Assembly (NCBI RefSeq): GCF_016650815.1 | Contig: NZ_JAEKEZ010000009.1 | Location: 1-64,000, forward strand | Direction: 5' to 3' | Length of the DNA: 64,000 nucleotides | Source of the DNA: Pseudomonas sp. TH31 | GTDB lineage: Bacteria > Pseudomonadota > Gammaproteobacteria > Pseudomonadales > Pseudomonadaceae | In this document: one piece after another, positions 48,812 through 58,096 of the stretch | How the letters are laid out: every line of letters begins with the position of its first letter | How positions within the stretch are numbered: the stretch's first letter is position 1 | The notes under the pieces: generated by a model | What the model saw: only the letters and a program-made list of their open reading frames with translations | Told to the model about the DNA's origin: nothing | The model's database searches: none | Program-made: the position numbers and the translations under genes

Positions 48812-50249
48812 TTACTCCCCTACGAAGTAGTAAGCCTGGCGCCCCACCATCATCACCTTGAGCACCTTCAATGGCGCTGCCGGTTCGCTTTCGCCGGACA
48901 TCACGGCCACGTTGGTCGGTGATGCCTTCAGAAACGCATGCAACTGTTGCTCGGTGTCCAGCCCCTTGAGCACATGCCGGGTGTAGAACACGGTGGCGCC
49001 GCCAAGCCGTTCATTGGCCTGGAACAGGGCGACTTCCTGCCCATTGGTCTGCAGCGTCTGAATCTGCTCGGTCAGCGGCAGGAAGGACAGCTCGACGTCG
49101 GCCCGGGGCATGGCCCACTGGGCAGCGGCCAGGTAGCTGGCGATCACCACCGTGAGCAAACCGGCGGCCAACGCTTGCCGGTGTCGGGCGATGCGGCCGA
49201 GCAAGGTTGAGGCGCCTTCACGGGCCTTCAGCCGCTCGAACAGGACGCGTGCATACTCCGCCGCAATCACCGCCGCGGCGGGCGTCATCGACATCAGGTA
49301 CACCGTGCGCTTGCTCGACGCCAACGACAGCATGACGAACTGCGCCAGGATCCACAGGGTGAAAAACAGCAAGTAACGGTTGGCCATCAGGCTTTTGCGA
49401 AAGTGCCACAGCCCCAGGTACACCAGAATGTTCCAGGGCAGGAACGCTTCCGGCAGCTTGGCCAGGTAGTAGTAGAAGGGTTCGTAATGCCCGGCTTCGA
49501 CGAAGGAGCCGCTGAAGCGTCCGACGCTGTTGGTCAACAGCACTTCGCCCAGGGCATGCGCGCCGCCGCGTTGATACAGCACGGCGAGCCAGATCAGCAG
49601 CGGAATCAACCCCATCAGCGTCAACAGGCCGGGGCGCAGCCAGTCGGCGATTTTCAGGCGTTTGTCCATCAGGCTCTCGGCCAGCAGAAACGCGAAGATC
49701 ACCACCCCCGGCATCGCCAGGCCGAGCACGCCTTTGCTCAGCGTCGCAATGGCAATCCCCGCGACGAACAGCAGCGCGTTACCGACCGTGGAGTGTCGTT
49801 GCCCCTGGAAAAACGCCAACAGCGCCATGGTCACGCCGAGGGCGAGCAAGGCGTCTTCACCGACACCGCGCACGTTGCTCCAGTAGCTGGCCATGGTCGC
49901 CAGCAGGATCCCGGCGGTCCAGGCAATCGCCTTTGGCCGGCCAAACCGGCGCAGCATCGCATACAGCACCATCACGCTGAACAACCCGGCAAACGCCGAC
50001 GCCAGCCGCACTGCCCACGGCGTGCCGCCGAATACGCGGATTGCCCCGGCATCGAGCCACAGGCTCAGGGGCGGTTTCTCCAGAAACGGTTCGCCGAACA
50101 GACGGGGGTCACCCAGTCGTCATCCAGGTGCATTTCCATGGCGATCCCGGCAACCCGGCTTCGGTAGAACCTTGCAATTGATGATTGCCAAGTGCGAAGA
50201 AAAACAGCAGACAGCCAAGCAGGAAAAGCAGCGGGGCAGGACGCGACAT
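48812..50249 (-). CDS. ArnT-like glycosyltransferase (GT39/GT83), two apparent frameshifts
   Basis: Polytopic inner-membrane glycosyltransferase of the ArnT/PMT type, which transfers a sugar from an undecaprenyl carrier to lipid A. The N terminus MSRPAPLLFLLGCLLFFFALGNHQLQG starts at 50249. Frame breaks occur at CCCGG 50153-50157 and at GGGGG 50104-50108 (plus). The restored middle segment is EMHLDDDWVTPRLFGEPFLEKPPLSLW with the catalytic-type acidic pair in the first periplasmic loop. The rest runs to 48812. Corrected length is 479 residues. It is convergent with the PAP2 gene. Confidence 0.85.
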
Positions 50250-50414
50250 AAGGTTCTGGCTACCGAAGAAAGAGGGCCGTAAAAAAACGGGCTGGAAAAA
50301 GTATACGGGGCGATTTCTTAACAAAGTGTGAACAACCGGTGTGATCTATTAACGCTACACGTTAGCCCGCGCTTTCCCCTTATACCTGGCTGGCCATGCC
50401 AAGTGAGCCCTTGA

Positions 50415-51467
50415 TTGAAACGTACCAAGACTTCATCGCCTGCCGCCAGACGTTTTGTTCCCGGCAAAGCCGCTCGCCGGTCAGGCATTGCCGGGGGCAT
50501 CCTGCTGATCGCCGTGGCGATTGTCGGTTACTGGATGTTCACCCCGCCATCGCCGTATGTTCCGTTGAGTGGCCTGGACCCTTCGGCCGTGTCGATGATC
50601 GCCTTGGGTGACCAGGGCAGCGGCAACCTGCAACAGTGGCGAGTCGGGCAGGCCATGGAACGGGTCGCGGCCCGAGACGGGCGGTTGGATATGGTGGTGT
50701 TGTTGGGCGACAACTTTTATGGCAAATCGCTGACCAGTACCCACGACCTGAGCTGGCAGATGAAATTCGAGCGCGTCTATTGGGGGAAATGGTTGAGTCA
50801 TGTGCCGTTCTACGCGGTGCTGGGCAATCACGATTACCCGGTGTCGCAGAAGGTCGAACTCGAATATGGCCAACGGCACAAGGGTTCGGGTCGTTGGCAG
50901 ATGCCGAGCAATTTCTACGTCAAGGATTTTGGCAACGTCAATGGACGCCCGTTGGTGCGCATGGTGTTCCTCGACACCTCGGCGCCCCGTGAAGCCTTTC
51001 AGCAGCAGATCGACCTGCTTGATCAGGCCTTCCAGCAACCTGGGCCGCAGCCGGTGTGGAGAATTGCCGCCGCCCATCACCCGGTGCGCAATCATGGCGA
51101 ACACGGTGAAGACTCGGACCTGGTCACCACGCTCTTGCCCGCGCTGCAACGCAACAAGGTCGACGTCTTCCTCGCTGGCCACGATCACAATCAGCAACTG
51201 CTGTTACGTGCTGCCGAGCCGGCCTGGGTGGTTTCCGGGGCCGGCGGGCAGAAGCTCTACGCCGTTGGCGCCGGCGCGCAGGACACCTCGTTTGCCACTG
51301 GCCGCGCCGGTTTTGCCAAACTTGACATGAGCGCCAGCCAACTGCGGTTGACCTACTACGACGACCGCGGCACCCCGGAAACCGGGTATCTCTGGGCCAG
51401 GGAGTGCCAGTGGATGGCCAAGGGGTGTTTGTTGCCCGACGTCGCGCAACAAGTCGTCGCGCAATGA
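50415..51467 (+). CDS. Membrane-anchored metallophosphoesterase
   Basis: Calcineurin-like phosphoesterase of 350 residues resembling tartrate-resistant acid phosphatases. An N-terminal anchor (GIAGGILLIAVAIVGYWMF) is followed by the metal motifs ALGDQGSGN, VVLLGDNFYG, VLGNHDYP, AAHHPVRNHGEHG and FLAGHDHNQQL. The start is TTG at 50415, giving a basic N terminus before the anchor; no better start is available in frame. It is divergent from the ArnT-like gene. Confidence 0.85.
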   Translation: MKRTKTSSPAARRFVPGKAARRSGIAGGILLIAVAIVGYWMFTPPSPYVPLSGLDPSAVSMIALGDQGSGNLQQWRVGQAMERVAARDGRLDMVVLLGDNFYGKSLTSTHDLSWQMKFERVYWGKWLSHVPFYAVLGNHDYPVSQKVELEYGQRHKGSGRWQMPSNFYVKDFGNVNGRPLVRMVFLDTSAPREAFQQQIDLLDQAFQQPGPQPVWRIAAAHHPVRNHGEHGEDSDLVTTLLPALQRNKVDVFLAGHDHNQQLLLRAAEPAWVVSGAGGQKLYAVGAGAQDTSFATGRAGFAKLDMSASQLRLTYYDDRGTPETGYLWARECQWMAKGCLLPDVAQQVVAQ

Positions 51468-51479
51468 CACCACGAGCGC

Positions 51480-52046
51480 TTAGCGGTAGTCGACATTGGT
51501 CGACGGATTGACCAGCGCCGTCAGCACATGGTCCTGCCAGCGCCCGGCGATGCTCAGATAGGCCCTGGCATAGCCTTCGCGTTCAAATCCCAGGCGCTCC
51601 AGCAGCCGCGCACTGCGTGCATTGCCAGGAATGTAATTGGCCATGATCCGGTGCAGGCTTTGCTGTTCGAACATGTAGCGAATGCCCGCTTCCAGGGCTT
51701 CCTGCATCAAGCCCTGGCCTTGATGAGCTTCGTCGATGTGGTAACCGAGGTAGCAGGCCTGAAACGCCCCGCGAGTGATACCGCTGAAGTTGCACGCGCC
51801 GATCATCTGGCCGCTGTCCGGGGCCAGCAACGCAAAATGCACCGCCAGGCCGGCCTGGAACGCGCTGGCTTGTACCTCAAGACGCGGGCGGATGTTTTCC
51901 GTGCTGTGGTAGTCGGCGGGGCGAATCGGCGACCAGCGGGCGAGATGCCTCAGGTTGCGCCGGTAGAAGTCGCTTTCCAGCGCCGCCTGTTCAGGGTCGA
52001 GCACCGCCAGGGTCAGGCGATGGCAGGGCAGGGTCAGCAGCGGCAT
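51480..52046 (-). CDS. GNAT N-acetyltransferase, RimJ-like
   Basis: GNAT acetyltransferase of 188 residues, similar to the ribosomal-protein N-acetyltransferase RimJ group. Acetyl-CoA motif region is YLGYHIDEAHQGQGLMQEALEAGIRYMFEQQSLHRIMANYIPGNARSARLLERLGFEREG. Start chosen at 52046 (MPLLTLPCHRLTLAVLDPEQ); the ATG at 52079 adds 11 residues. Substrate unknown. Confidence 0.85.
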   Translation of the reverse strand: MPLLTLPCHRLTLAVLDPEQAALESDFYRRNLRHLARWSPIRPADYHSTENIRPRLEVQASAFQAGLAVHFALLAPDSGQMIGACNFSGITRGAFQACYLGYHIDEAHQGQGLMQEALEAGIRYMFEQQSLHRIMANYIPGNARSARLLERLGFEREGYARAYLSIAGRWQDHVLTALVNPSTNVDYR

Positions 52047-52103
52047 TGAGGCGCTCCGGGTCGCGGGGTCGAAGCGCAAGCATTGCGTGGCCGGCGGGAA
52101 AAC

Positions 52104-53126
52104 TCAAACCGCCAGCGGCAACGTCACGATAAAGGTACTGCCTTGGCCATCGCCGTCGCTCATGCCGACCACGGTGCCGCCATGGGCCTCCACCAACTCA
52201 CGAACCACCGTCAGGCCTATGCCCAGGCCGGCGCCGTTGAAGCCGACAGCATGAACGTCCTGCACAAACGGTTCGAAGATAAACGGCAGCGCCTGGTCGG
52301 AAATGCCAATGCCGTCATCGCAGATGCTCATTTCCAGCACCTGGTCCCTGGCCGTGACCGACAGCGTGACATGGCCGCCCGGTGGCGTGTACTTGGCTGC
52401 GTTACCGAGCAAGTTACCGAGAATCTGTGTGAGCCGCACCGGGTCACCGTCCACCGAGAGTGCACAGCTCGGCAGGTCGGCAGTGAAGTGCAGGTGGCGG
52501 GTGTTCATCAACGGGCTGCACACGTCGATCGCCCCGTGGATGATCTGCACCATGTCGACGATACGGCGATCGAGGCGCAGTTTGCCGGTGCTGGCGCGGG
52601 ACACATCGAGCAAGTCGTCCACCAGCCGCGACATGTGCTGCACCTGGCTTTCGATCAACGCCTGCATGCGCGGCAGCTCTTCGCTGGGCACTCGCACCAG
52701 CCGCCCGGCGATCATGCTGATGGGCGTCAGCGGATTGCGCAGTTCATGGGCGACCAGCGTGAGGATGTTGCGCTGCTGCGCCAGCGTGTGTTCGGCCGAG
52801 GCCTGCAGGTTTTGCGCGCTGAGGGCCGCGACCACCAATTGCGCGTTGGCCTCGCGCATCTCCATGAAGAGTTTTTGTTCTGCTTGTGTGCGCAGGGGTT
52901 TTTCCGCATCCGATTGCGCCGTCAGAATCGCCATCACCAATTGCTCATTGGCTTCGACCAGCAGTTCGATTTGCTGGACGCCGACCAGTCGGGTGTTGGT
53001 GTCGCGCAATTCTTTTTGCAGGGCCGCCAGCACCGCGCGGGCCTCGACGGTTTTTTGGCCGAGCAGGAACAACTCACGAGCGGCTGTAGCCATCGTTTGT
53101 GCGTTCGTGCCATTGGCCTCCGTCAT
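52104..53126 (-). CDS. Soluble sensor histidine kinase of the KaiC operon
   Basis: Histidine kinase of 340 residues with no membrane helix. The N-terminal ~115 residues look like a coiled-coil sensor. The H-box is ILTLVAHELRNPLTPISMIAGRL (phospho-acceptor histidine), the N-box is ILGNLLGNAAKYTPPGGH, and the ATP lid is DDGIGISDQALPFIFEPF with GAGLGIGLTVVRELVEAHGG. It follows the KaiC-like gene by 9 bases on the same strand, so the two are co-transcribed. Its partner response regulator is not in the window. Confidence 0.9.
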   Translation of the reverse strand: MTEANGTNAQTMATAARELFLLGQKTVEARAVLAALQKELRDTNTRLVGVQQIELLVEANEQLVMAILTAQSDAEKPLRTQAEQKLFMEMREANAQLVVAALSAQNLQASAEHTLAQQRNILTLVAHELRNPLTPISMIAGRLVRVPSEELPRMQALIESQVQHMSRLVDDLLDVSRASTGKLRLDRRIVDMVQIIHGAIDVCSPLMNTRHLHFTADLPSCALSVDGDPVRLTQILGNLLGNAAKYTPPGGHVTLSVTARDQVLEMSICDDGIGISDQALPFIFEPFVQDVHAVGFNGAGLGIGLTVVRELVEAHGGTVVGMSDGDGQGSTFIVTLPLAV

Positions 53127-53135
53127 GATCTGTGC

Positions 53136-54596
53136 TTATGCCTCCTCTTTGCCGAGACGCCGCCGGGTTGGCCGGCCCCCGAGTAACCCTTCCTGATCCG
53201 GTAACATCTCGCCGATCTGCAAGCCTTTATCGTCGATGCGGTACAGGCGCAATTCATCGGAGTGAGCGCTGGCCCGCACCTTGACCACGGCCATGATCCG
53301 CAACAAGCGGCTCTGCACTTCAATGTAGCGCTGAACGATGATCGCGTCGGTCAGAAACGCGGTGCCGTAAGGGCTGAAACGCAGGTCGGTGTAGCGGTCT
53401 TCCAGCTCCGAGGTCATCAAGACGCTGACCCCTGCACCGGTCAGCGCGGTGACCATGCGCGACAGCGACTCGCGAAAGTCCTCGCGAAAGGTCGGTGCCA
53501 GCGCCAGTTCGAAGCCCGACAGCGAATCGATCACCACACGAGTGGCTTTCAGTCGGCTGATCTCGCTGAGCAGCAACTGGACGATCTCGTCGATGGACAG
53601 ATCCGGCGCCCGGCTATCGACCAAACTGACCTGGCCGCTGCGGATCAAACCGGCCAATGTGGCATTTTGTGAGTGGTTAGGCCGTTGCTCGAACACCGCG
53701 ATCACGCCGGTTTCGCCATTGCGCGCGCCTTCGGCCAGGAAGGTCGACGCCAGAATGCTTTTGCCCGAACCCGACGGCCCGGCCACCAGCAACGAGTAAC
53801 CCCGAGGCAGGCCGCCGCCGAGCATCTCGTCGAGCTGCGGTACGCCCATTTTCAGGCGTTTGATCGGGAACTCCAGCGGCGCGTCAACCAGGTTGCGTGG
53901 CGCCGGCGCGAAGACCTTGATCCCCGACGTGGCGATACGGAAGGTGTGCAGCCCCGGCAATGTCGGCTGGCCGCGCATCTTCATGATTTCCATCTTGCGC
54001 ACCATCGAGTTGCGCTCGACGCTTTGGCGCAGCCAGATCAGGCCGTCGGCGACGGTGAAAATCGGGTTGGTATCGGTTTCGGTGAAATATTCGCCGATCA
54101 GGAAGGTTGTTGCCTGCCAGGTGGTCATCAACATGCCCAGTTGCTGAACGAACTGCGGCAGGTTGTTGTTCGGGTTGTCCTGGGTCTGGCTGGCCAGCAC
54201 CACGGAGCGGAACGAATCGACAAACACCAGCGACGGGGAGTGCGCCTCCACCTCGCTGACGATGCGCCGCAGCACCTCGTCCAGGTTCCCGGCCAGGGTA
54301 TCGTCGGCCAGGTTGATATAGCGAATCGACTGATTGATCGCTTCGCTGTCGAAAAAGTCGAATTGCTGCTGATAACGCAGCATCTTCAGCGGCGGTTCGC
54401 CGAGTACGGTAAAGAACAGCGCCGGGCGTTCAGGGGTCGCCAGGGCAAACATCATCTGATGCGCCAGGGTGGTTTTGCCGCAGCCAGGCGGGCCGGCGAT
54501 CAGGTTGAACGAAAACTCCGGCAAACCTCCGCCCAGCACCTCGTCCAGTCCTGGCACGCCGGTGGCCAGGCGGTTGATAGTCACTTTGGTGCTCAT
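53136..54596 (-). CDS. KaiC-like double-domain RecA-family ATPase
   Basis: Protein of 486 residues with two KaiC/RadA domains. Walker A boxes are AGPPGCGKTTL at residues 34-44 and AGPSGSGKSIL near residue 275. Each domain starts with the KaiC-like G(V/M)P(G/Q)LDE(V/M)LGGGLP. By eye, the cyanobacterial phosphorylation pair S431/T432 aligns with A-F in TAFLTDAIIVQRYIE, so that autophosphorylation site seems absent. No kaiA or kaiB is nearby. Start at 54596 (MSTKVTINRLATG); the frame extends upstream into the previous gene. It overlaps the stop of the small upstream gene (ATGA). Confidence 0.92.
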   Translation of the reverse strand: MSTKVTINRLATGVPGLDEVLGGGLPEFSFNLIAGPPGCGKTTLAHQMMFALATPERPALFFTVLGEPPLKMLRYQQQFDFFDSEAINQSIRYINLADDTLAGNLDEVLRRIVSEVEAHSPSLVFVDSFRSVVLASQTQDNPNNNLPQFVQQLGMLMTTWQATTFLIGEYFTETDTNPIFTVADGLIWLRQSVERNSMVRKMEIMKMRGQPTLPGLHTFRIATSGIKVFAPAPRNLVDAPLEFPIKRLKMGVPQLDEMLGGGLPRGYSLLVAGPSGSGKSILASTFLAEGARNGETGVIAVFEQRPNHSQNATLAGLIRSGQVSLVDSRAPDLSIDEIVQLLLSEISRLKATRVVIDSLSGFELALAPTFREDFRESLSRMVTALTGAGVSVLMTSELEDRYTDLRFSPYGTAFLTDAIIVQRYIEVQSRLLRIMAVVKVRASAHSDELRLYRIDDKGLQIGEMLPDQEGLLGGRPTRRRLGKEEA

Positions 54597-55027
54597 GGCG
54601 AAATTTCCTGCGAAGGGGTGTCGCTCAAAAAAGGTTCCCACATGCCACGAAGCAAACGTGCGGTGAGCGAAGGCCCGATCAACGTAGTCAGCAACTCGTA
54701 AAACGTGGTCAACAGCACTTCACCGAAAAACAGTGCATCGACTTCGCTTTGTTCGACGAGTACGGAGTTGAGGGCAATCAGATCCAGCGCAGCCTGCACA
54801 CTGTCATAGGTGCCGGCCAGACGCGGATGAGTGGAGGCGCACAGGAGGAGACTGCGGCGGTACAGCGCGACGACCCCTTGCTGGCCGATGATGGGCGTAA
54901 GGGCGGCGTCCATATCGTGCAAGGTTGAAACGATCGCTTGTGCAATCCTTGCGGTGTCAGCGTTGGGACCAACACGGTGCGCCAGAGAAGCTACGATCTG
55001 GCGGCTCTCTTCGCTTAGCGTGGACAT
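54593..55027 (-). CDS. Small helical protein, first gene of the KaiC operon
   Basis: 144-residue protein, start MSTLSEESRQIVASLAHRVGPNADTARIAQAIVSTLHDMDAALTPIIGQQGVVALYRRSLLLCASTHPRLAGTY, mostly helical by sequence. I do not recognise a family. It is coupled to the KaiC-like gene by a four-base overlap, so it probably belongs to the same regulatory unit, perhaps as a partner or adaptor. The AUG at 55027 is preceded by CAGATAT..., a weak ribosome site; upstream starts would read into the REP zone. Confidence 0.75.
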   Translation of the reverse strand: MSTLSEESRQIVASLAHRVGPNADTARIAQAIVSTLHDMDAALTPIIGQQGVVALYRRSLLLCASTHPRLAGTYDSVQAALDLIALNSVLVEQSEVDALFFGEVLLTTFYELLTTLIGPSLTARLLRGMWEPFLSDTPSQEISP

Positions 55028-55729
55028 GGCTAACTGATATCCGATTGACAGATATTGATGGTACACCCTATGGAGGATGGGGGAGTGATTTGCATCAGCG
55101 ATAGCCCAAGGACTCGCACATCGGCATGGCGTCCAGGACACCCGTCTATATCGACTCAACCCCCGTAGGAGCTGCCGAAGGCTGCGATCTTTTGATCTTT
55201 ACCGATTTCAGCATCGTCGAAAATCAAGATCAAAAGATCAAAAGATCGCAGCCTTCGGCAGCTCCTACAGGGGTCAGCGTCTGGCGGTTGCGGCGGGATT
55301 TCAATGGGGCAGGATTTTTCCAGGAGCGCGTCAGACAAAGCAGCACGGCGTCCAGGACACCTGCCTATATCGACTCAACCCCCGTAGGAGCTGCCGAAGG
55401 CTGCGATCTTTTGATCTTTACCGATTTCAGCATCGTCGAAAATCAAGATCAAAAGATCGCAGCCTTCGGCAGCTCTACAGGGGTCAGCGGCTGGCGGTTG
55501 CGGCGGGATTTCAATGGGTCAGGATTTTTCCACGAGCGCGTCAGACAAAACAGCACGGCGTCCAGGACACCTGCCTATATCGACTAAAACCCCCGTAGGA
55601 GCTGCCGAAGGCTCGGGCCGCGTTCGGACGATCTTTTGATCTTTGCGATTTCAGCATCGTCGAAAATCAAGATCAAAAGATCGCAGCCTTCGGCAGCTCC
55701 TACGGGGGGCGAGGGAATCAGTGGGCAAA

Positions 55730-55776
55730 AAAAGCCCGCGGGAGGGCGGGCAAACCGTAGTTTCTTGAATGCGTTA
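55730..55776 (-). terminator. Terminator copy 1 (duplicated DUF2252 terminator)
   Basis: AAAAAAAGCCCGCGGGAGGG CGGGC, a hairpin with its T tract on the minus strand. It is identical to the copy at 56560-56602 through CAAACCGTAGTTTCTTGAATG. Here it precedes the GNAT remnant. Confidence 0.75.
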
Positions 55777-56219
55777 AATGCACGTTTTGCGGCGCATTGC
55801 GAGTTTCTGCCTTGGGCCAGGCCTTACATCAGCGAGGATGAAGCGCGGGCTTTCATGTTGCGATCGGTCGATGAGTTCGCCAGCGAAACCGGTGAGCGGC
55901 GGTTTTTTATCGTTGCGGATGAAGGGCGGGCGATTATTGGCTGTATTGGCCTCAAGCCTGGCGGTCGCAATCGCTATGTCGTGGGTTATTGGGCCAACAC
56001 CGAGTATTCGGGGAAAGGCCTCATGCGACGGCGCTGGAGGTATTGCTCGAAAGCCTGCCTGGCAATACGTTTTACCTGACGACAGCTTCGGCCAACGAGC
56101 CCAGTCAGCGTCTGGCGGTTGCGGCGGGATTTCAATGGGGCAGGATTTCTCCACGAGCGCGTCAGACAAAACAGCACGGCATCCAGGACACTTGCCTATA
56201 TCAACTAAAACCCCCGTAG
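55759..56219 (+). pseudogene. GNAT acetyltransferase remnant with truncated start and frameshift
   Basis: RimJ-type GNAT gene missing its first ~20 codons. It reads SFLNALNARFAAHCEFLPWARPYISEDEARAFMLRSVDEFASETGERRFFIVADEGRAIIGCIGLKPGGRNRYVVGYWANTEYSGKGLM. After about 56024 the frame shifts by one base and the rest is TALEVLLESLPGNTFYLTTASANEPSQRLAVAAGFQWGRISPRARQTKQHGIQDTCLYQLKPP. The TAG stop lies in a REP. The 5' end has been replaced by a copy of the downstream REP/terminator block, so it is probably not functional. Confidence 0.8.
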
Positions 56220-56559
56220 GAGCTGCCGAAGGCTGCGATCTTTTGATCTTTGCGATTTCAGCATCGTCGAAAATCAAGATCAAAAGATCGCAGCCTTCGG
56301 CAGCTCCTACAGGGAGCAGCGGCTGGCGGTTGCGGCGGGATTTCAATGGGTCAGGATTTTTCTAGGAGCGCGTCAGACAAAGCAGCACGGCGTCCAGGAC
56401 ACCTGCCTATATCGACTAAACCCCCGTAGGAGCTGCCGAAGGCTGCGATCTTTTGATCTTTACCGATTTCAGCATCGTCGAAAATCAAGATCAAAAGATC
56501 GTCCGAACGCGGCCCGAGCCTTCGGCAGCTCCTACGGGGGGCGAGGGAATTAGTGGGCA

Positions 56560-56602
56560 AAAAAAAGCCCGCGGGAGGGCGGGCAAACCGTAGTTTCTTG
56601 AA
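56560..56602 (-). terminator. Terminator of the DUF2252 gene
   Basis: Hairpin GCCCGC GGGAG GCGGGC with seven or eight T on the minus strand, about 90 bases past the DUF2252 stop. It is the probable parent of the copy at 55730. Confidence 0.75.
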
Positions 56603-56689
56603 TGAGCGAGGGCAATGTACCGTTTGATAAGGGCGCGTGGGGTGAAGAAAAATTTATCTGCCTCAACGCCCAGCGTTCCATCGCGCTGC

Positions 56690-58096
56690 CTATGGCAAAT
56701 GATCCGCCGCAAAGTCGGCCTCCGAACGCGCTCGCAAACGGCCCTTGCGGCAAGCCTGCTGGAAGCGCTCGAAATCCTGCTCATTCTGCCTGGTGTAGCC
56801 TTCGGCATACTTGAAGAGCGCATCGGCCAGCGCCGCGCTTTTGCCGATGTAACCGCTGATTTGCGCGGCTTGCCCTGACGATTTGGCGTGGGCACGGGCC
56901 AGGGCGCGGCCGCAGGTTCGTCCATAGGCGGCGAAGGTTTGGGCGTCGAATGTCTCGATTTCCGCCGAGACTTTCATATCGCGCAACTGACGTACATAAA
57001 ACTGGCGACCGCCGGGGCCGGTCGTCCAGCCGAGAAACAGGTCACTGGCCGATTGCATCAACCGTTGGCCGTTCACCACCCGCTGACCGTTGTGCTGCAC
57101 CCGCGACTTGCTCTTGACGTAACCGGCGAGCACCGAGCACCGCGCCTCCTTGAATTGCAGGAACAGCGGATTTTCCTGGTCGTCGGTCAACAGCGCCACC
57201 AGGCAACGCGTGCCGACACTGCCGACGCCGACCACTTTGAACGCCATGTCGTGGGCATGAAACCGCGACAACAGCTCACGCCGGTCAGCTTGCAGCGTGG
57301 TTCGATAGTCGCCCATGAACGTGTCGTAAAGCGGCTTCCAGTCCGAGAGTCGCAGCCAGTCATCGTCGGCATCCAGCAGCGTCGTGGCGGTGTGCAGGTG
57401 AAAAATTTCCGGCAAGTCATCGCGAATGGTCAGACGGCCATCGGCGTCACGTTCGCAGATTTTCGGCAGCAACTCGGCATGCGTGCGCCGCTCGGCTTTC
57501 TCGATGGCCCGCTCCACGTGTTCCAGCGTGGCTTTGCTCGCTTGCTCCAGCAAATCGTCGTAACTGATGGACCCGTACCAGGTGTCCAGCGCGCTCTGTT
57601 GGGCGCACTCGGCCATGGTCTTCTGATAGGCCGCGACCACCTGGCGGCAAACGTCTTCCTCAACCGTCTCGCCGTGGCGCAAATCCCTGGCCGCTACCAT
57701 AAAACTGGCCACCAGCCGTTTGAGGTCCCACTCCCAAGGGCCGGGGTGTGTTTCGTCGAAGTCATTGACGCTGAACAGCAGGTTGCGCTCGGGCGTAGCA
57801 AAACCACCGAAGTTCATCAGGTGACTGTCGCCGCAGATGGGCGATATCAACCCCATGCTGCAAGTGCCGGCCAAATCGTGGGCATGCAGCAGCGCATTAG
57901 CGCGATAAAAGGTGAACGGGGAGACCAGCATGCGGCCATAGCGCAGCTCGACCAGCGACTTTATGCGGCCCTCGCTGGACGCCTTGATCAGCGGCAGCGG
58001 ATCGCGGTCGATGTTGCCGAGGGCCGACTGGGTGTTGCGGGGGCAGGCTTTGCGCGCGTCCCGGCCTTGCTTCAGGCGGTCTTTGAGGAGGGTCAT
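56690..58096 (-). CDS. DUF2252-family protein
   Basis: Protein of 468 residues of the DUF2252 family, a kinase-like-fold group of unknown function. Recognisable segments: KSLVELRYGRMLVSPFTFYRANALLHAHDLA, CGDSHLMNFGGFATPERNLLFSVNDFDETHPGPWEWDLKRLVASFMVAARDL (aspartate-rich, kinase-like catalytic core) and VVGVGSVGTRCLVALLTDDQENPLFLQFKEA. Start at 58096. No operon partner. Confidence 0.88.
   Translation of the reverse strand: MTLLKDRLKQGRDARKACPRNTQSALGNIDRDPLPLIKASSEGRIKSLVELRYGRMLVSPFTFYRANALLHAHDLAGTCSMGLISPICGDSHLMNFGGFATPERNLLFSVNDFDETHPGPWEWDLKRLVASFMVAARDLRHGETVEEDVCRQVVAAYQKTMAECAQQSALDTWYGSISYDDLLEQASKATLEHVERAIEKAERRTHAELLPKICERDADGRLTIRDDLPEIFHLHTATTLLDADDDWLRLSDWKPLYDTFMGDYRTTLQADRRELLSRFHAHDMAFKVVGVGSVGTRCLVALLTDDQENPLFLQFKEARCSVLAGYVKSKSRVQHNGQRVVNGQRLMQSASDLFLGWTTGPGGRQFYVRQLRDMKVSAEIETFDAQTFAAYGRTCGRALARAHAKSSGQAAQISGYIGKSAALADALFKYAEGYTRQNEQDFERFQQACRKGRLRARSEADFAADHLP

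Larger units (their letters stand above)
55120..56540. repeat. REP array whose spacers are copies of an acetyltransferase gene tail
   Basis: Inverted REP pairs start at 55165, 55384, 55595, 56216 and 56426. Between them are ~110-base spacers, each copying the last ~36 codons of the GNAT gene embedded at 55759-56219 (GGCGGTTGCGGCGGGATTTC ... GTCAGACAAA ... TCCAGGACAC ... CTATATC). The copies keep the GNAT frame for QRLAVAAGFQWGRI.P.ARQTKQHG.QDTCLY. A 5' partial copy begins near 55126. Two of the REPs carry the CTCGGGCCGCGTTCGGACG variant core. Confidence 0.9.
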
